From positions 1 to 53,146 of the forward strand of contig NZ_JAQSWB010000013.1 in the NCBI RefSeq assembly GCF_029266855.1: a stretch of 53,146 nt of DNA, written 5' to 3'. The notes beneath the pieces were generated by a model. That model was not told the DNA's origin and made no database searches. It saw only the letters and a program-made list of their open reading frames with translations. The translations under genes and the position numbers were made by a program. The stretch comes from Fluviicola sp. (GTDB lineage Bacteria > Bacteroidota > Bacteroidia > Flavobacteriales_D > Crocinitomicaceae). This document shows positions 24,453 to 33,105 of this stretch, in pieces (the stretch's first letter is position 1; each line of letters begins with the position of its first letter).

Positions 24453-25768
24453 AGGGCTTGTTCTAAAATTAGGGGCTTCAATTCATTCCAGCACACAGGA
24501 AGTTCCGTCCAGTTATTGGAGATCTGTTCCGGGTTGGAGAAGATGTTGATGCCGATTCTCTTTTCCGTTTTATCCCGGATCTCTGAAATACGCATTGCGG
24601 CTTTTTCCTGAATTTCAGCAGTAAGCGATTTCCTTACTTCCGGGTTTGAAATACTCCCGTTTCGTTCGATCCATTGGAAAGAGCTCCATGCGCGCTCTGC
24701 AATGGTTTCTGTTAGGGAATCCAAAGCATAGGAACCACCTGCCGGATCCAATACAACCTGCAGGTAAGATTCTTCTTTAAGCAGGAGGGAAATATTTGTT
24801 GCCATCCGTCGCGTAAAAGAAGTATTCGGATTCGTTGAATACCAATCGTAAGGCTGAATATTCAAATGCTGAATACCACCCAAAACAACCGACATCGCTT
24901 CAGTGGTCTGACGCAACAAATTCGTGTGCGGATCTTTCAGGCTCGTATTTAAAAATCCGGAACGGGCTGTGATCGTAGCTGCCAGGGAACAGGTGTGCTT
25001 GGGTGAATATGCTGAAACAATCTGTGCCCAGCACGTTCTGAAGGCTCTTATTTTTGCTAATTCGAAAAAATATTTACTTCCGATACCAAAGGTAAAATGA
25101 ATTCCGGCAGCTGCAGTGTCGCAATCCAATCCCAGGTCCAATTGTTTTACCAGTAAATCGTGGCCTTCTGCCAATGCAATGCTCAGTTCCTGCCAGCTTG
25201 TTCCGCCGGCTTGCTGAACCGATGAAGCGTCCACATGTAAAAGTTTTGCTTTCGGGTTGCGGCTTGAATTGACTGACTTTAACAGCTCGTCGTTGTCAGC
25301 ATATTCGATCAGGACCGGGGCTTCTTTTACAAAATCCAGGAACTGGGTAATCTGCTCCAGGCTTTTCGCTTTAAAAGTGGTGTGAATAAATGACAAGCCC
25401 ACTTCATTCAGCAGAACAGCGAAATCGATCGGTTCGGAAGTACTTGCTTCCAATACCAGGTGATCCGTTCCCGCCATCAATGCAGCAATGATCTCCTTAT
25501 TGGTTTCTTTTACATCCGAAATCCGGAAGGAAGTTGCAATTGTCCAATCGTTGTTTTTAGGTTGAATTCCTCTTGTATACGGAGCCAAACCGGGATCGGA
25601 AAAATCACTCGTATGATCTTCGGAATGAAAATAACTTGGGAAAGTAATCTCTTCAACGCGATTGATCTTGTTTAATGTATCGATCGATTCACCCTTCAGT
25701 TCCTTTTTCAGGATGGCGATCCACTCTTCTTTGGAGCTTGCCTGGAAAGATGAGAATAAGTCATTCAT
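24449..25768 (-). CDS. mutA: methylmalonyl-CoA mutase, small subunit
   Basis: A 439-residue partner of MutB, weakly similar to its barrel domain: [39 protein letters not shown] and [15 protein letters not shown]. The cobalamin-binding C-terminal domain of the large subunit is absent, and this copy ends at about residue 439, shorter than the roughly 600-residue small subunits of Propionibacterium; it is a barrel-only non-catalytic subunit. The start ATG is 12 bases after the stop of the upstream EI24 gene, and the ATGA overlap with mutB follows. The SYFHSEDHT and [11 protein letters not shown] region at the start resembles other Bacteroidota small subunits. Confidence 0.93.
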   Translation of the reverse strand: MNDLFSSFQASSKEEWIAILKKELKGESIDTLNKINRVEEITFPSYFHSEDHTSDFSDPGLAPYTRGIQPKNNDWTIATSFRISDVKETNKEIIAALMAGTDHLVLEASTSEPIDFAVLLNEVGLSFIHTTFKAKSLEQITQFLDFVKEAPVLIEYADNDELLKSVNSSRNPKAKLLHVDASSVQQAGGTSWQELSIALAEGHDLLVKQLDLGLDCDTAAAGIHFTFGIGSKYFFELAKIRAFRTCWAQIVSAYSPKHTCSLAATITARSGFLNTSLKDPHTNLLRQTTEAMSVVLGGIQHLNIQPYDWYSTNPNTSFTRRMATNISLLLKEESYLQVVLDPAGGSYALDSLTETIAERAWSSFQWIERNGSISNPEVRKSLTAEIQEKAAMRISEIRDKTEKRIGINIFSNPEQISNNWTELPVCWNELKPLILEQAL

Positions 25769-25779
25769 GTTTTATTCTT

Positions 25780-26547
25780 TTATGTATCTAATAGATCCTG
25801 ATCCTGAACAGCAGGTGCGGGTTCAGGTTGATTTTTCTTTGCAAATAAAATATAGACGGCTGTGGATAACATTGCTGTCAGAACCGGAGCCACAATAATC
25901 CCGATTGCAGGAATTTTTATCATCAATGTAAAGATTCCGCCGGTGATAAGCATGTAACTCATTTTGGAAAAGCCCAGCCCCCAGCTTTTAAAGAAGTTGA
26001 GGCCATAACGTTCCATGCTGTAATCGTAGAAAGAAAAGCCAACGAAAAAGGATGCAATTAAAAAGAATATGGTTTCTCCGATAAAATCAGGTACAAATAA
26101 TAATGAAAGCACCCACCAGATTCCCAGGAAGATGTATTCCAGCAGCAAGGCACTTAATACAATGAGAATCATTCTCAGGAAATCATTCAGGAGCCTTACC
26201 AAATCAAACTTGTATTCTTTCCCCGTGAGGTAGCTGTCGAATTTCTCTGAAAGAATGCAGTTCACGGGTGAAAGCACGACCAGGATAACAAACTTATAGA
26301 ACTCAGAAACGATCAGGTCGAAAATACTGAAAACACCATCTGCCAGCCAGGATATTGCCGATCCGACAACAGGTACATCATCTGCCACATGGACAACAGC
26401 TAAAACACGCTGAGCCTGCCACTGAAAGTAGAGATAAATCAATCCGACAATTAATCCGGGAATGAAAAACCACAAAAACTTCCCTTTCAGTAATGCTTTT
26501 GCTACCTGCTCTATTCCTGTCCAATGATCTTTAAAAGCTTGAACCAT
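25780..26547 (-). CDS. EI24-domain integral membrane protein
   Basis: A 255-residue membrane protein of the EI24/CysZ-like family (PF07264). After FKDHWTGIEQVAKALL come a first helix (LWFFIPGLIVGLIYLYF), a region that ends in VNCILSEKFDSYLTG (a family-typical motif), and further helices (MILIVLSALLLEYIFLG, TIFFLIASFFVGFSFYDYSM, GLGFSKMSYMLITGGIF). The FYDYSMERYGL segment is a second hallmark. E. coli CysZ transports sulfate; in Bacteroidota the role is not settled. It precedes mutA-mutB by 11 bases and is probably co-transcribed from the TATATTTG box at 26568. The link to methylmalonyl-CoA metabolism is unexplained. Confidence 0.8.
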   Translation of the reverse strand: MVQAFKDHWTGIEQVAKALLKGKFLWFFIPGLIVGLIYLYFQWQAQRVLAVVHVADDVPVVGSAISWLADGVFSIFDLIVSEFYKFVILVVLSPVNCILSEKFDSYLTGKEYKFDLVRLLNDFLRMILIVLSALLLEYIFLGIWWVLSLLFVPDFIGETIFFLIASFFVGFSFYDYSMERYGLNFFKSWGLGFSKMSYMLITGGIFTLMIKIPAIGIIVAPVLTAMLSTAVYILFAKKNQPEPAPAVQDQDLLDT

Positions 26548-26567
26548 GTGTTTTTTTATTTCGAATT

Positions 26568-26575
26568 CAAATATA
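26568..26575 (-). promoter_or_regulatory. -7 box of the EI24-mutA-mutB operon
   Basis: TATATTTG on the minus strand. The start codon is 20 bases further on, so a short leader is expected. No -33 TTG was found. A second, plus-strand TATATTTG at 26633-26640 serves the small gene at 26687, so the two operons are divergent. Confidence 0.5.
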
Positions 26576-26632
26576 CAAAGAATGTAGAATGAAGAATTAA
26601 GAGTTGGATATCTCTTATCATTATGAATTCAT

Positions 26633-26640
26633 TATATTTG
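26633..26640 (+). promoter_or_regulatory. -7 box of the small secreted-protein gene
   Basis: TATATTTG, about 46 bases before the ATG at 26687. TTG at 26604-26606 is a possible -33 element but 26 bases away, longer than the usual 17-23. Confidence 0.5.
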
Positions 26641-26686
26641 GAATTGGCATATAAATTGTAAAACGCTTTTAATAAAAAAGGGAAAT

Positions 26687-26848
26687 ATGAAAAATTTAGC
26701 ATTGATTCTAATCGCAGTTGTAGGGACCTCTGTTGCAAGTTATGCACAGGATGGAACAAAGAAACAAGAGCCGAAGAAAAAAACCGAGACTAAAAAGAAG
26801 GTTACATCCGAAAACAAGAAAATAACACCTCCTGTTAAGAAAAACTAA
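26687..26848 (+). CDS. small secreted lysine-rich protein
   Basis: A 53-residue protein. Residues 1-20 form a textbook signal peptide (MKNLALILIAVVGTSVASYA, cleaved before QDGTK). The mature 32 residues are almost half lysine and have no hydrophobic core (KKQEPKKKTETKKKV), so the product is a small basic periplasmic or surface peptide, perhaps binding lipopolysaccharide or nucleic acid; this is inference. AAAGGGAAAT upstream is a ribosome-binding-like purine run. An intrinsic terminator follows three bases after the stop. Short basic proteins of this type recur in Bacteroidota but I do not know a name. Confidence 0.75.
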   Translation: MKNLALILIAVVGTSVASYAQDGTKKQEPKKKTETKKKVTSENKKITPPVKKN

Positions 26849-26850
26849 CA

Positions 26851-26892
26851 AAAAACCCGGTCATTGAGCAGAGTCGAAATACCGGGTTTTTT
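26851..26892. terminator. bidirectional terminator
   Basis: AAAAACCCGGT (26851-26861) pairs with ACCGGGTTTTTT (26881-26892). The 19-bp loop holds TTGAGCAGAGTCGAAAT, a fragment of a dispersed motif also seen at 19506-19530. It serves the plus-strand gene at 26687 and the minus-strand gene at 26896. Confidence 0.8.
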
Positions 26893-26895
26893 GTT

Positions 26896-27351
26896 TTATA
26901 TAATCCCGAATTGGGTAAAGTGATGTGTCAGGTGTTTCTTATTCAACAAATCCCACTGCTCGTAATTCAGTGGCCCATAATAGGCATGAACTGTTTTTAG
27001 TTCCGGGTTTCCGGCAAATAATTCCTGGAATTCTAGGTAAACATCTACAAATTCATCAATAGCCAGTTCCAGTTCTTCATGACGCAGTGGAGTACCTTCT
27101 TTGGCAAAAGGAACTTCCATGTTCTGAGCCATTGGTTTGTCGGTATAAAGGAAGGCCACCATACGTTCCACCTTTTCTTCCGGGATGAGCAATTGCTGCG
27201 GTTTTTCTCCTGTCGCAATCCGAAGTGTATCGGTTAAATGCTCTACCATTCGCTGCGCAGACATTTTTCCCCATGCAGGTTTTGCTTCTGGAGTCAACTT
27301 ATTCAAATGTGCAAGCACGGTTTCTAAATCGGTTTCAATAAACATGTTCAT
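26896..27351 (-). CDS. DinB-like (DUF1569) protein
   Basis: A 151-residue protein of the DinB/DUF1569 type. MSAQRMVEHLTDTLRIATG near residue 30 and LNYEQWDLLNKKHLTHHFTQFGI at the end are the usual first and last helices, with histidines (H38, and HLTHH at the end) that would bind a divalent metal in a four-helix bundle. Many members are hydrolases or thiol transferases of unknown substrate. Its start lies 17 bases inside the end of the upstream lipid-kinase gene, so it is co-transcribed with it. Confidence 0.75.
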   Translation of the reverse strand: MNMFIETDLETVLAHLNKLTPEAKPAWGKMSAQRMVEHLTDTLRIATGEKPQQLLIPEEKVERMVAFLYTDKPMAQNMEVPFAKEGTPLRHEELELAIDEFVDVYLEFQELFAGNPELKTVHAYYGPLNYEQWDLLNKKHLTHHFTQFGII

Positions 27352-28261
27352 CTGTTTTAAGTTTCAAACTTGCGAATTCTAAATATCCTTTCCCGCAAAG
27401 CACTGAAAGACTTGCCGGAATGATTTCTATGTTGATCTCTTTTCTTACTTCAAAGGGTTCACCATCGTAATGCGCCAGGGGAACCTCCAAAATGATGCGT
27501 GCTTTCCTGAAAGGAATGATGCGGATATACCTGGAGCCTTCGATCTTTTTAAAGAAGAACCTGCCGATTACACCCATTGTCCTCCACCACGAAAATTTAC
27601 TCAAAAGCACCAGCTCCATCTGCCCGTCGATCACATTCGATTTGGGTGAAATACAAAAGCCGTTTCCAAATTCGGAGGAATTGGCCAGGGAACACAGCAG
27701 GAAATTACCCTTGATCTGCTCATCGGGTAAAATGATCTTCATTTTAGGAGGTTTATAAGAGAAGTATTCTTCGTAAACCAATTGAGTATATCCCCAAAAA
27801 CCGCGAATGTGGTATTCATCAAAACGCTTTGCAATAAAGGCATCAAATCCGTAACCGCCAACACCCAGAAAAGGCTTGTCGTTTGCCAGCCCGGTATCCA
27901 TCCGGATGCTGTTGAGTTCATTGATGTTTTGAATTGCCAGAGGAGTTTTTAAAGGAATTTTGAGATGTCTCGCCAACCCGTTTCCCGATCCTGTAGGGAT
28001 GATCGCCAGGTGGCATTTGGTGCCCACCAAAGCTGTTCCCACTTCGTGAACGGAACCATCTCCGCCAACCGCGCACACAATATCGATTCCTTCCCGCGCG
28101 GATTCTTCGGCAATGGATTTGGCGTGCTGCTTGTACTGAGTAATTGCGATATCATACTCAAAGAGGTCATGATTCAGGTGCTCCTCGATCATTTGAGGAA
28201 CCCTGGCCTTCTTGACCCCGCCCGAAATGGGATTGATTATGAACCGAATTTTCTTTTTCAT
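27335..28261 (-). CDS. diacylglycerol kinase family lipid kinase (YegS/DgkB-like)
   Basis: A 308-residue cytoplasmic enzyme that phosphorylates a lipid hydroxyl with ATP, typically diacylglycerol to phosphatidic acid. Family motifs are complete: FIINPISGG at residues 7-15, VCAVGGDGSVHEVGTAL (GGDG, residues 65-68) and IIPTGSGNGLARHLKIP (residues 88-104), then VGGYGFDAFIAKRF and YFSYKPPKM. The C-terminal domain ends with LAHYDGEPFE, the usual YDGE signature. The start overlaps the stop of the LtaS-like gene by ATGA, and the end overlaps the DinB-like gene, so the three are one operon. Coupling to an LtaS-like enzyme is notable: in Gram-positives LtaS makes diacylglycerol and DgkB recycles it. 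The substrate here is unproven. Confidence 0.9.
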   Translation of the reverse strand: MKKKIRFIINPISGGVKKARVPQMIEEHLNHDLFEYDIAITQYKQHAKSIAEESAREGIDIVCAVGGDGSVHEVGTALVGTKCHLAIIPTGSGNGLARHLKIPLKTPLAIQNINELNSIRMDTGLANDKPFLGVGGYGFDAFIAKRFDEYHIRGFWGYTQLVYEEYFSYKPPKMKIILPDEQIKGNFLLCSLANSSEFGNGFCISPKSNVIDGQMELVLLSKFSWWRTMGVIGRFFFKKIEGSRYIRIIPFRKARIILEVPLAHYDGEPFEVRKEINIEIIPASLSVLCGKGYLEFASLKLKTDEHVY

Positions 28262-30156
28262 CGTACAATCGTCTGATTATGAATTAAATCATGATTATAT
28301 CTCTGAATAATGGCCTTCAAACGCCTTGCCATCTTTTCCGCCTCCTCTTTTTGAGCAGGTAACAGGTTTTTAGGATTCTTGGTGCGAATGGTGAAGTTGA
28401 CCAGGCTTTTAATTTCGTCATTGGAATAGACCAGGAGTTTATTTCCCCGGAAATAGTAATATGCACCTTCCAAATAAGTCACTGCTTCCCGGGGCTCTTT
28501 TGAAAAGTAGCTGTTCCCGAAACTGTAATAATTTGTCTTAATATTGACCAGGTCCAAAACGGTAGGCATAATATCGATCTGCTGGAAAATGGCTTTCTCT
28601 CTTTTACGTGGCAGTTTTCCGCTTGGATCATAAAATGCGATCGGGATGCGGTACATTTCTGTTCGCTGATTGTAGATCTCGCTATTACTGGAAGGCGTAT
28701 GGTCGGCAACAATGACGAACAGGGTTTTCTTAAACCAGGGTTCTTTTGCCGCCTGTTCGAAGAACTTACGCAGACTGATGTCGCCGTAATGAATGCTTTT
28801 ACAAATAGGGTGCGGACCTTTCTTTACCACCGAACGCCACTTTTCCGGAACAAAATAAGGATGGTGGGATGAAAGCGTGAACAAGTTCGCCATGAAAGGT
28901 GCCTTCATTTTTGTAAGCTGTTTTGCTGTCCACGGGTTAAAGTATTCATCCAGGATTCCCCAGGTTTTGTCAAAATGCTTGTCGTTGTTGTATTCAAAGC
29001 GTCCCACATATTCTTTATAGCCCAACTGGGAAGCAAAACTATTGAAACGCATGGATCCGTTTGTGGCACCGTGATAGAAAGCAGTGCTGTAACCGTTCTT
29101 TGCCAGGATATTGGGTAAACTCTGCACCTGGTTGTTGCAGTAAGCCGATGAAATGTAGGGATTATCCATTAAAGTAGGGATGGAAGCAGAAATAGTAGGT
29201 ACCGCTTCAATGGACTTCTTCCCGTTTGAAATCCCATATTCGAAATACCAGCTCTGATCCAGCAGGGAATCCAGGTATGGAGTATAAGAAACACCGTTAT
29301 TGAACTGGCCAACCCACTCATTCCCGAAGCTTTCCAGCATGATGATCATCACATTGGTTCCATCCGGAAGGATGTGTTGTGGGTGACTGCTCCTTTTCGG
29401 GTTGAATAATTTATCCAGTTCTTTTTCAGAATAATAATGCTGTTCCACCAAATCATCTTTCCCGATGGATTTAAGCAGGGTGAAAGCCGAATTCAGAACC
29501 AGGGCCGAATTTTCAGGTTCCGTATAAAGTGTTGCGTCGATAGAAGAGATTGGTCTTAAGCCAAAGCCACCCCTTCCGATCAATATAAACAAGGGCACTA
29601 CAATGAAAAAGACAACGATCTCCTTACGCAAACTGCTTTTGGTTTCACTTTTCAGTCTTCTCAAGCCGGTTCTTTTATACAAGCGGGCCAATAAAACAGT
29701 TCCGGCTATGAAGATCAGGATCAGCATCCAGTAATCTGAAATAAAGCTTGTGAGCAGCTGCCCCACATCATTTCCTGCCGAAACAATCACAAATAAATCA
29801 GCAGTGGAGCGCTTGAGAGTAAAGTTGTAATAGGCCGTATCCATCAAATTCAATGCAACGATCAATAAGGTCGGGATAAAGAATGTGAGGCCTTTAAGAA
29901 AACGGATAACCCAATTATGTTGCCAATTCAGCGGCAATAAACTGAACACGATGAAAGGCATGAGCAACAGGCCGAGGGTTGATAAATCAAACCAAATGCC
30001 GGCCAGCCAATCTGTGAAATGCACGTGAGCAAAGGAATCCAGGTTGAAGAAATAGAATACAATCCGTGTAATGGTCATCAAGAGCAAAAGAATCCCGATT
30101 CGAAGCAAAAGGCTTTGCAGGGTTATGGGGAGAGCATTACACAGTTTTTTCAACAT
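28258..30156 (-). CDS. LTA-synthase-like sulfatase-superfamily membrane enzyme
   Basis: A 632-residue enzyme of the alkaline phosphatase/sulfatase superfamily with an LtaS-type layout: five membrane helices in residues 15-200, then an extracytoplasmic domain. Seen motifs: NVMIIMLESFGNEW (metal ligand E275), NGKKSIEAVPTISAS where the nucleophile would be S315 (Thr in LtaS and EptA-type enzymes), LFTLSSHHPY, and the metal-binding VADHTPSS. Such enzymes transfer phosphoglycerol or phosphoethanolamine from a phospholipid to a glycan or lipid. The start is four bases after a TATTTTTG box. The end overlaps the lipid-kinase gene. Lipoteichoic acid is not expected in this group, so the acceptor is unknown, perhaps lipid A or a periplasmic glycan. 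Confidence 0.85.
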   Translation of the reverse strand: MLKKLCNALPITLQSLLLRIGILLLLMTITRIVFYFFNLDSFAHVHFTDWLAGIWFDLSTLGLLLMPFIVFSLLPLNWQHNWVIRFLKGLTFFIPTLLIVALNLMDTAYYNFTLKRSTADLFVIVSAGNDVGQLLTSFISDYWMLILIFIAGTVLLARLYKRTGLRRLKSETKSSLRKEIVVFFIVVPLFILIGRGGFGLRPISSIDATLYTEPENSALVLNSAFTLLKSIGKDDLVEQHYYSEKELDKLFNPKRSSHPQHILPDGTNVMIIMLESFGNEWVGQFNNGVSYTPYLDSLLDQSWYFEYGISNGKKSIEAVPTISASIPTLMDNPYISSAYCNNQVQSLPNILAKNGYSTAFYHGATNGSMRFNSFASQLGYKEYVGRFEYNNDKHFDKTWGILDEYFNPWTAKQLTKMKAPFMANLFTLSSHHPYFVPEKWRSVVKKGPHPICKSIHYGDISLRKFFEQAAKEPWFKKTLFVIVADHTPSSNSEIYNQRTEMYRIPIAFYDPSGKLPRKREKAIFQQIDIMPTVLDLVNIKTNYYSFGNSYFSKEPREAVTYLEGAYYYFRGNKLLVYSNDEIKSLVNFTIRTKNPKNLLPAQKEEAEKMARRLKAIIQRYNHDLIHNQTIVR

Positions 30157-30160
30157 AGTA

Positions 30161-30168
30161 CAAAAATA
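30161..30168 (-). promoter_or_regulatory. -7 box of the LtaS-like/lipid-kinase operon
   Basis: TATTTTTG on the minus strand, followed by TACT and ATG at 30156. A leaderless transcript is expected. No -33 TTG at the proper distance. Confidence 0.55.
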
Positions 30169-30415
30169 AGGAACCTTTTTGAGGTAGGTGTTGTGTTTAT
30201 GTTACTTAAAAATAGATAGAATTTCGAAAACTGGCAGGATATTGAACCACATACGTACATAAGTCACATGCTTCTTAGGCTTCCCAAAAGAACAAGAAAT
30301 GTCATTCAACTGTTTTTTCCAGGCATCTGCTGCATATATGGCTATTAACATCGCCCGGGGGATATCTCATTTGCTTGTCCTGAAAGTGGAATTCAATAAT
30401 CAATAACTTTATGGT

Positions 30416-30700
30416 ATGAAAAAGTACCTCATCCCTTTTAAGAACAAATACATTCTTGCATTATGCATTTTCATGGTGTACAATTTGTTCCTGGATGAAG
30501 TAGATATCTTTACGATCATTAATCAAAACAAGAAACTCTCGGAATTGCGCTCAGCACAGTCCGAAATGAACCTGAAGCTGAAGGACACGAAATACATTCT
30601 CTCCCAGATCAAAGATCTTTCTTACCTGGAAAAACTGGCCCGGGAAGATAAACTTTTCAAGAAAGACAACGAAGATATTTTTGTGATCACTTACAAATAA
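30416..30700 (+). CDS. septum formation initiator (FtsB/DivIC-like)
   Basis: A 94-residue single-pass protein. A basic N-terminus (MKKYLIPFKNKY) and a membrane helix (residues 13-29, ILALCIFMVYNLFLDEV) are followed by a coiled coil (INQNKKLSELRSAQSEMNLKLKDTKYI) and the typical LEKLAREDKLFKKDNEDIFVI ending. It bridges FtsQ- and FtsL-type proteins in the divisome. It is alone, with TAACTTTA ending four bases before the ATG. The neighbouring gene is convergent and unrelated. Confidence 0.85.
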   Translation: MKKYLIPFKNKYILALCIFMVYNLFLDEVDIFTIINQNKKLSELRSAQSEMNLKLKDTKYILSQIKDLSYLEKLAREDKLFKKDNEDIFVITYK

Positions 30701-30715
30701 TCCTTTTACTCCCAG

Positions 30716-30772
30716 CCCCGGTGACTGAGCGTTGAAAACCTTGACCGAAGCTTCAGTGGAAGTCGAAGGCAC
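30716..30772. repeat. interrupted dispersed repeat of the CTGAGCG...AGTCGAAG type
   Basis: GGTGACTGAGCG at 30719-30730 is paired with a distant AGTCGAAGGCAC (30761-30772) that reads as the usual end of the same motif, with about 30 bp of inserted sequence. Related fragments are at 19506-19530 and 26864-26880. The right end touches the stop of the SpoIID-like gene. Confidence 0.45.
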
Positions 30773-31953
30773 TAATCCAGTTCCGCAATCTTGGGTTTCT
30801 GATTGAAATACTGCTGTTCCTGGTAATTCACCACTTTTACTCCCGGAAAATAATACAGGGCAATTTGGACATAGTTAAATCCGAACTTAGCCATTTTCAT
30901 TGCTCCTTCCTGGCATAAACCAACTCCGTGGCCGTAGCCGCGCCCTCTTAAAACCACATCCGTTCCTTCCGGATAGCAATTAAAGAAAGTCGACTTGAGC
31001 TTAAAATGCTCCCGTATATCCCGAAGCGGAATTCCCAGCCAGGGATATTGATAAAACGCACATCTCTCGGGTTGATTGAAAGTACAGATCATTGGTCCCA
31101 AAACGGAATCGTTTACCGGATAATGAAAATTGCTTACCAGGTACTCCATCCACTCCACTTGCGGAATTCTTCTTTCCCAGGTTGCCTGCTTGGTATAAAT
31201 GCAAAAGGTATCCTTGAAAGTGCTTAAATAAGGGATTTTATTATTCCATACATAATCCGGTTCTGAGGTCTGTCCGCCACAATTGGCATGAAAATAGGCA
31301 TCCACCAGGTGATTGTGCTGATCCACCATAACCATCCCTTCCGTTTTTAAAACTGCCGAATCGATCATTCGGTTTAAGCGCAATTGATTATGATAAGCCT
31401 GGCAATGAGTTCTATCACACAGATCAAATCCTTCTTTCTGATGTCTCGTTTTGTACTTCAAAGCATAAGTTCTGCTCATCAAAGCCTGGACTTTGTAGTA
31501 TTCGATCTCTTTTCCGCCTCCGCCTTCTGATTCCACAACCCCGCTCAAGTAATTATTGACGTCGACCATGTTAACGATGGTCAGAGCACCATTTTGAACG
31601 GTAATCTCCACATCATCCTTGTATTTCCGTTCTTTTACAACCGGGTTTTTTGTGGAATAAACAAGAGATTGATTCAGTTTCGTTGCAACCAGCAGGACTT
31701 TTGAAACAAGAGCTACTTCGCTCACACCGACTTTCAGTGAGATCTGATTGTTTCCTGCAACTGAGATATCGACAAATTCACTTGGTAAAAGCGTTGCAAA
31801 ATGAGTGGTATCTCCAAAAACGTTGTAACTTCCGTCGGAATAGGCAAAGACGATTCGTTGAACGGAATAATCGCGCAAAACACCTATTCGCATCTGCTGG
31901 GCAAACACAAAAAACGGAAAAATAAACCCTATGAGCACGAAGAAGCGCAACAT
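30772..31953 (-). CDS. SpoIID/LytB-domain protein
   Basis: A 393-residue secreted protein. Residues 1-18 are a signal peptide (FVLIGFIFPFFVFAQQ). The SpoIID core is clear: VNNYLSGVVESEGGGGKEIE, YKVQALMSRTYALKYKTRH (residues about 135-170), CDRTHCQAYHNQ, HANCGGQTSEPDYVW, and the C-terminal GRGYGHGVGLCQEGAMKMA. In SpoIID of Bacillus this is a lytic transglycosylase that cleaves denuded peptidoglycan, with a glutamate in the ESEG motif; bacteria without sporulation use relatives in cell-wall remodelling. TAATTTTG at 31958-31965 is four bases before its ATG, so it is likely leaderless. It is not coupled to the lpxB gene 42 bp away. Confidence 0.88.
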   Translation of the reverse strand: MLRFFVLIGFIFPFFVFAQQMRIGVLRDYSVQRIVFAYSDGSYNVFGDTTHFATLLPSEFVDISVAGNNQISLKVGVSEVALVSKVLLVATKLNQSLVYSTKNPVVKERKYKDDVEITVQNGALTIVNMVDVNNYLSGVVESEGGGGKEIEYYKVQALMSRTYALKYKTRHQKEGFDLCDRTHCQAYHNQLRLNRMIDSAVLKTEGMVMVDQHNHLVDAYFHANCGGQTSEPDYVWNNKIPYLSTFKDTFCIYTKQATWERRIPQVEWMEYLVSNFHYPVNDSVLGPMICTFNQPERCAFYQYPWLGIPLRDIREHFKLKSTFFNCYPEGTDVVLRGRGYGHGVGLCQEGAMKMAKFGFNYVQIALYYFPGVKVVNYQEQQYFNQKPKIAELD

Positions 31954-31957
31954 CCTA

Positions 31958-31965
31958 CAAAATTA
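31958..31965 (-). promoter_or_regulatory. -7 box of the SpoIID-like gene
   Basis: TAATTTTG on the minus strand, then TAGG and ATG at 31953. It lies in the 42-bp gap after the lpxB stop. Confidence 0.55.
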
Positions 31966-31995
31966 GTTTCGTACCAGACTGAAATCGGCTCGAAC

Positions 31996-33105
31996 TCAAA
32001 TAGTTTTCAACACCGATTGTGCAACTTTTCTGGATGCACCCCCTTTTCCCAGCATTGCTTTCAATCTGGAATAATCTTCCAGAACCTGGGTTCGTTTGTT
32101 TCCGCCTTCAATAACAAGGGATAACTCTTTAGCTAAACGTTCCGTAGTGCAATCGTTCTGGATCAGTTCGGTAACTGCTTCCTTATCCAAAATAAGATTC
32201 ACCAGTGAAATGTATTTCACATTGACCAATCTTTTTGCAATCTGGTAAGAGATCGCATTTCCAATATAACACACTACCTGCGGTATTTCGAACAAGCCGG
32301 TTTCCAGGGTAGCAGTTCCGGATGTCACTACCGCAGCCTCCGATTGTTGCAACAGTGGATAGGTTTGCCCGTAAACTACATCAACCTGCTTGTCTCCGAT
32401 CAGCTCCTTGTAAATTGCAATGTCCATATTGGGCGCACCTGCGATCACGAAGTGATACTGAGGGAATAAGTCTACCAGAGGAAGCATCACTGGTAATTTT
32501 GTTCTCAGTTCCTGTTTCCGGGAACCGGGAAGCATGGCAATGATCGGTTTGTTTCCGGCAGAGATCTTCAGTTCCTGTTTCGGAAGTTCCCGGTATTGTT
32601 CTATTTCGTCCAGCAAAGGATGTCCTACATACTCCACATCGTAGTGGTACTTTTGGTAGAATGCTTCTTCGAAAGGAAGGATACAATACAATTTGTAAAC
32701 ATCCCTCTTAATCTTATGAACCCGGTTTTCCTTCCAGGCCCACACGGTAGGAGAAATATAATAGTAAACCTTGATATTATTCTTCTTCGCCCATTCGGCA
32801 ATTCGCATATTGAATCCCGGGTAATCGATCAGCAAAAGCGCATCCGGCTGGAATTTCAAAATATCTTCCTTACAAAACCGGATGTTTCTTAAGATCGTGG
32901 GCAAATTCATTAATACTTCTACAAAGCCCATAAAAGCCAGTTCACGAATGTGTTTCGCCATCGTTCCGCCAACTGCCTGCATCTTATCACCACCCCAAAA
33001 CCGGATATCCAGGTCGGGTTGCTCGGCATACAATTCCTTCATGACGTTGGACCCGTGCAAATCTCCGGAGGCTTCCCCTGAAATGATATATAGTTTCTTG
33101 CCCAT
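31996..33105 (-). CDS. lpxB: lipid-A-disaccharide synthase
   Basis: A 369-residue glycosyltransferase that joins UDP-2,3-diacylglucosamine to lipid X to make the lipid A disaccharide on the inner membrane. The start IISGEASGDLHGSNVMKEL is the LpxB signature, followed by FWGGDKMQAVGG, the LIDYPGFNMRIAEWAKK block, PTVWAWKENRV, YVGHPLLDE, and PGSRKQELRTKLPVMLPL, and SGTATLETGLFEIPQVV near residue 270. Length fits the family. Its start shares one base with the stop of the membrane-protein gene (TAATG), and that gene is joined in the same way to surE. Lipid A synthesis shows the outer membrane is Gram-negative. Confidence 0.96.
   Translation of the reverse strand: MGKKLYIISGEASGDLHGSNVMKELYAEQPDLDIRFWGGDKMQAVGGTMAKHIRELAFMGFVEVLMNLPTILRNIRFCKEDILKFQPDALLLIDYPGFNMRIAEWAKKNNIKVYYYISPTVWAWKENRVHKIKRDVYKLYCILPFEEAFYQKYHYDVEYVGHPLLDEIEQYRELPKQELKISAGNKPIIAMLPGSRKQELRTKLPVMLPLVDLFPQYHFVIAGAPNMDIAIYKELIGDKQVDVVYGQTYPLLQQSEAAVVTSGTATLETGLFEIPQVVCYIGNAISYQIAKRLVNVKYISLVNLILDKEAVTELIQNDCTTERLAKELSLVIEGGNKRTQVLEDYSRLKAMLGKGGASRKVAQSVLKTI

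Noticed and set aside
24453-26686. A cobalamin riboswitch before the mutA-mutB operon
   Set aside because: Leader distances are only about 11-20 bases, too short for the element.
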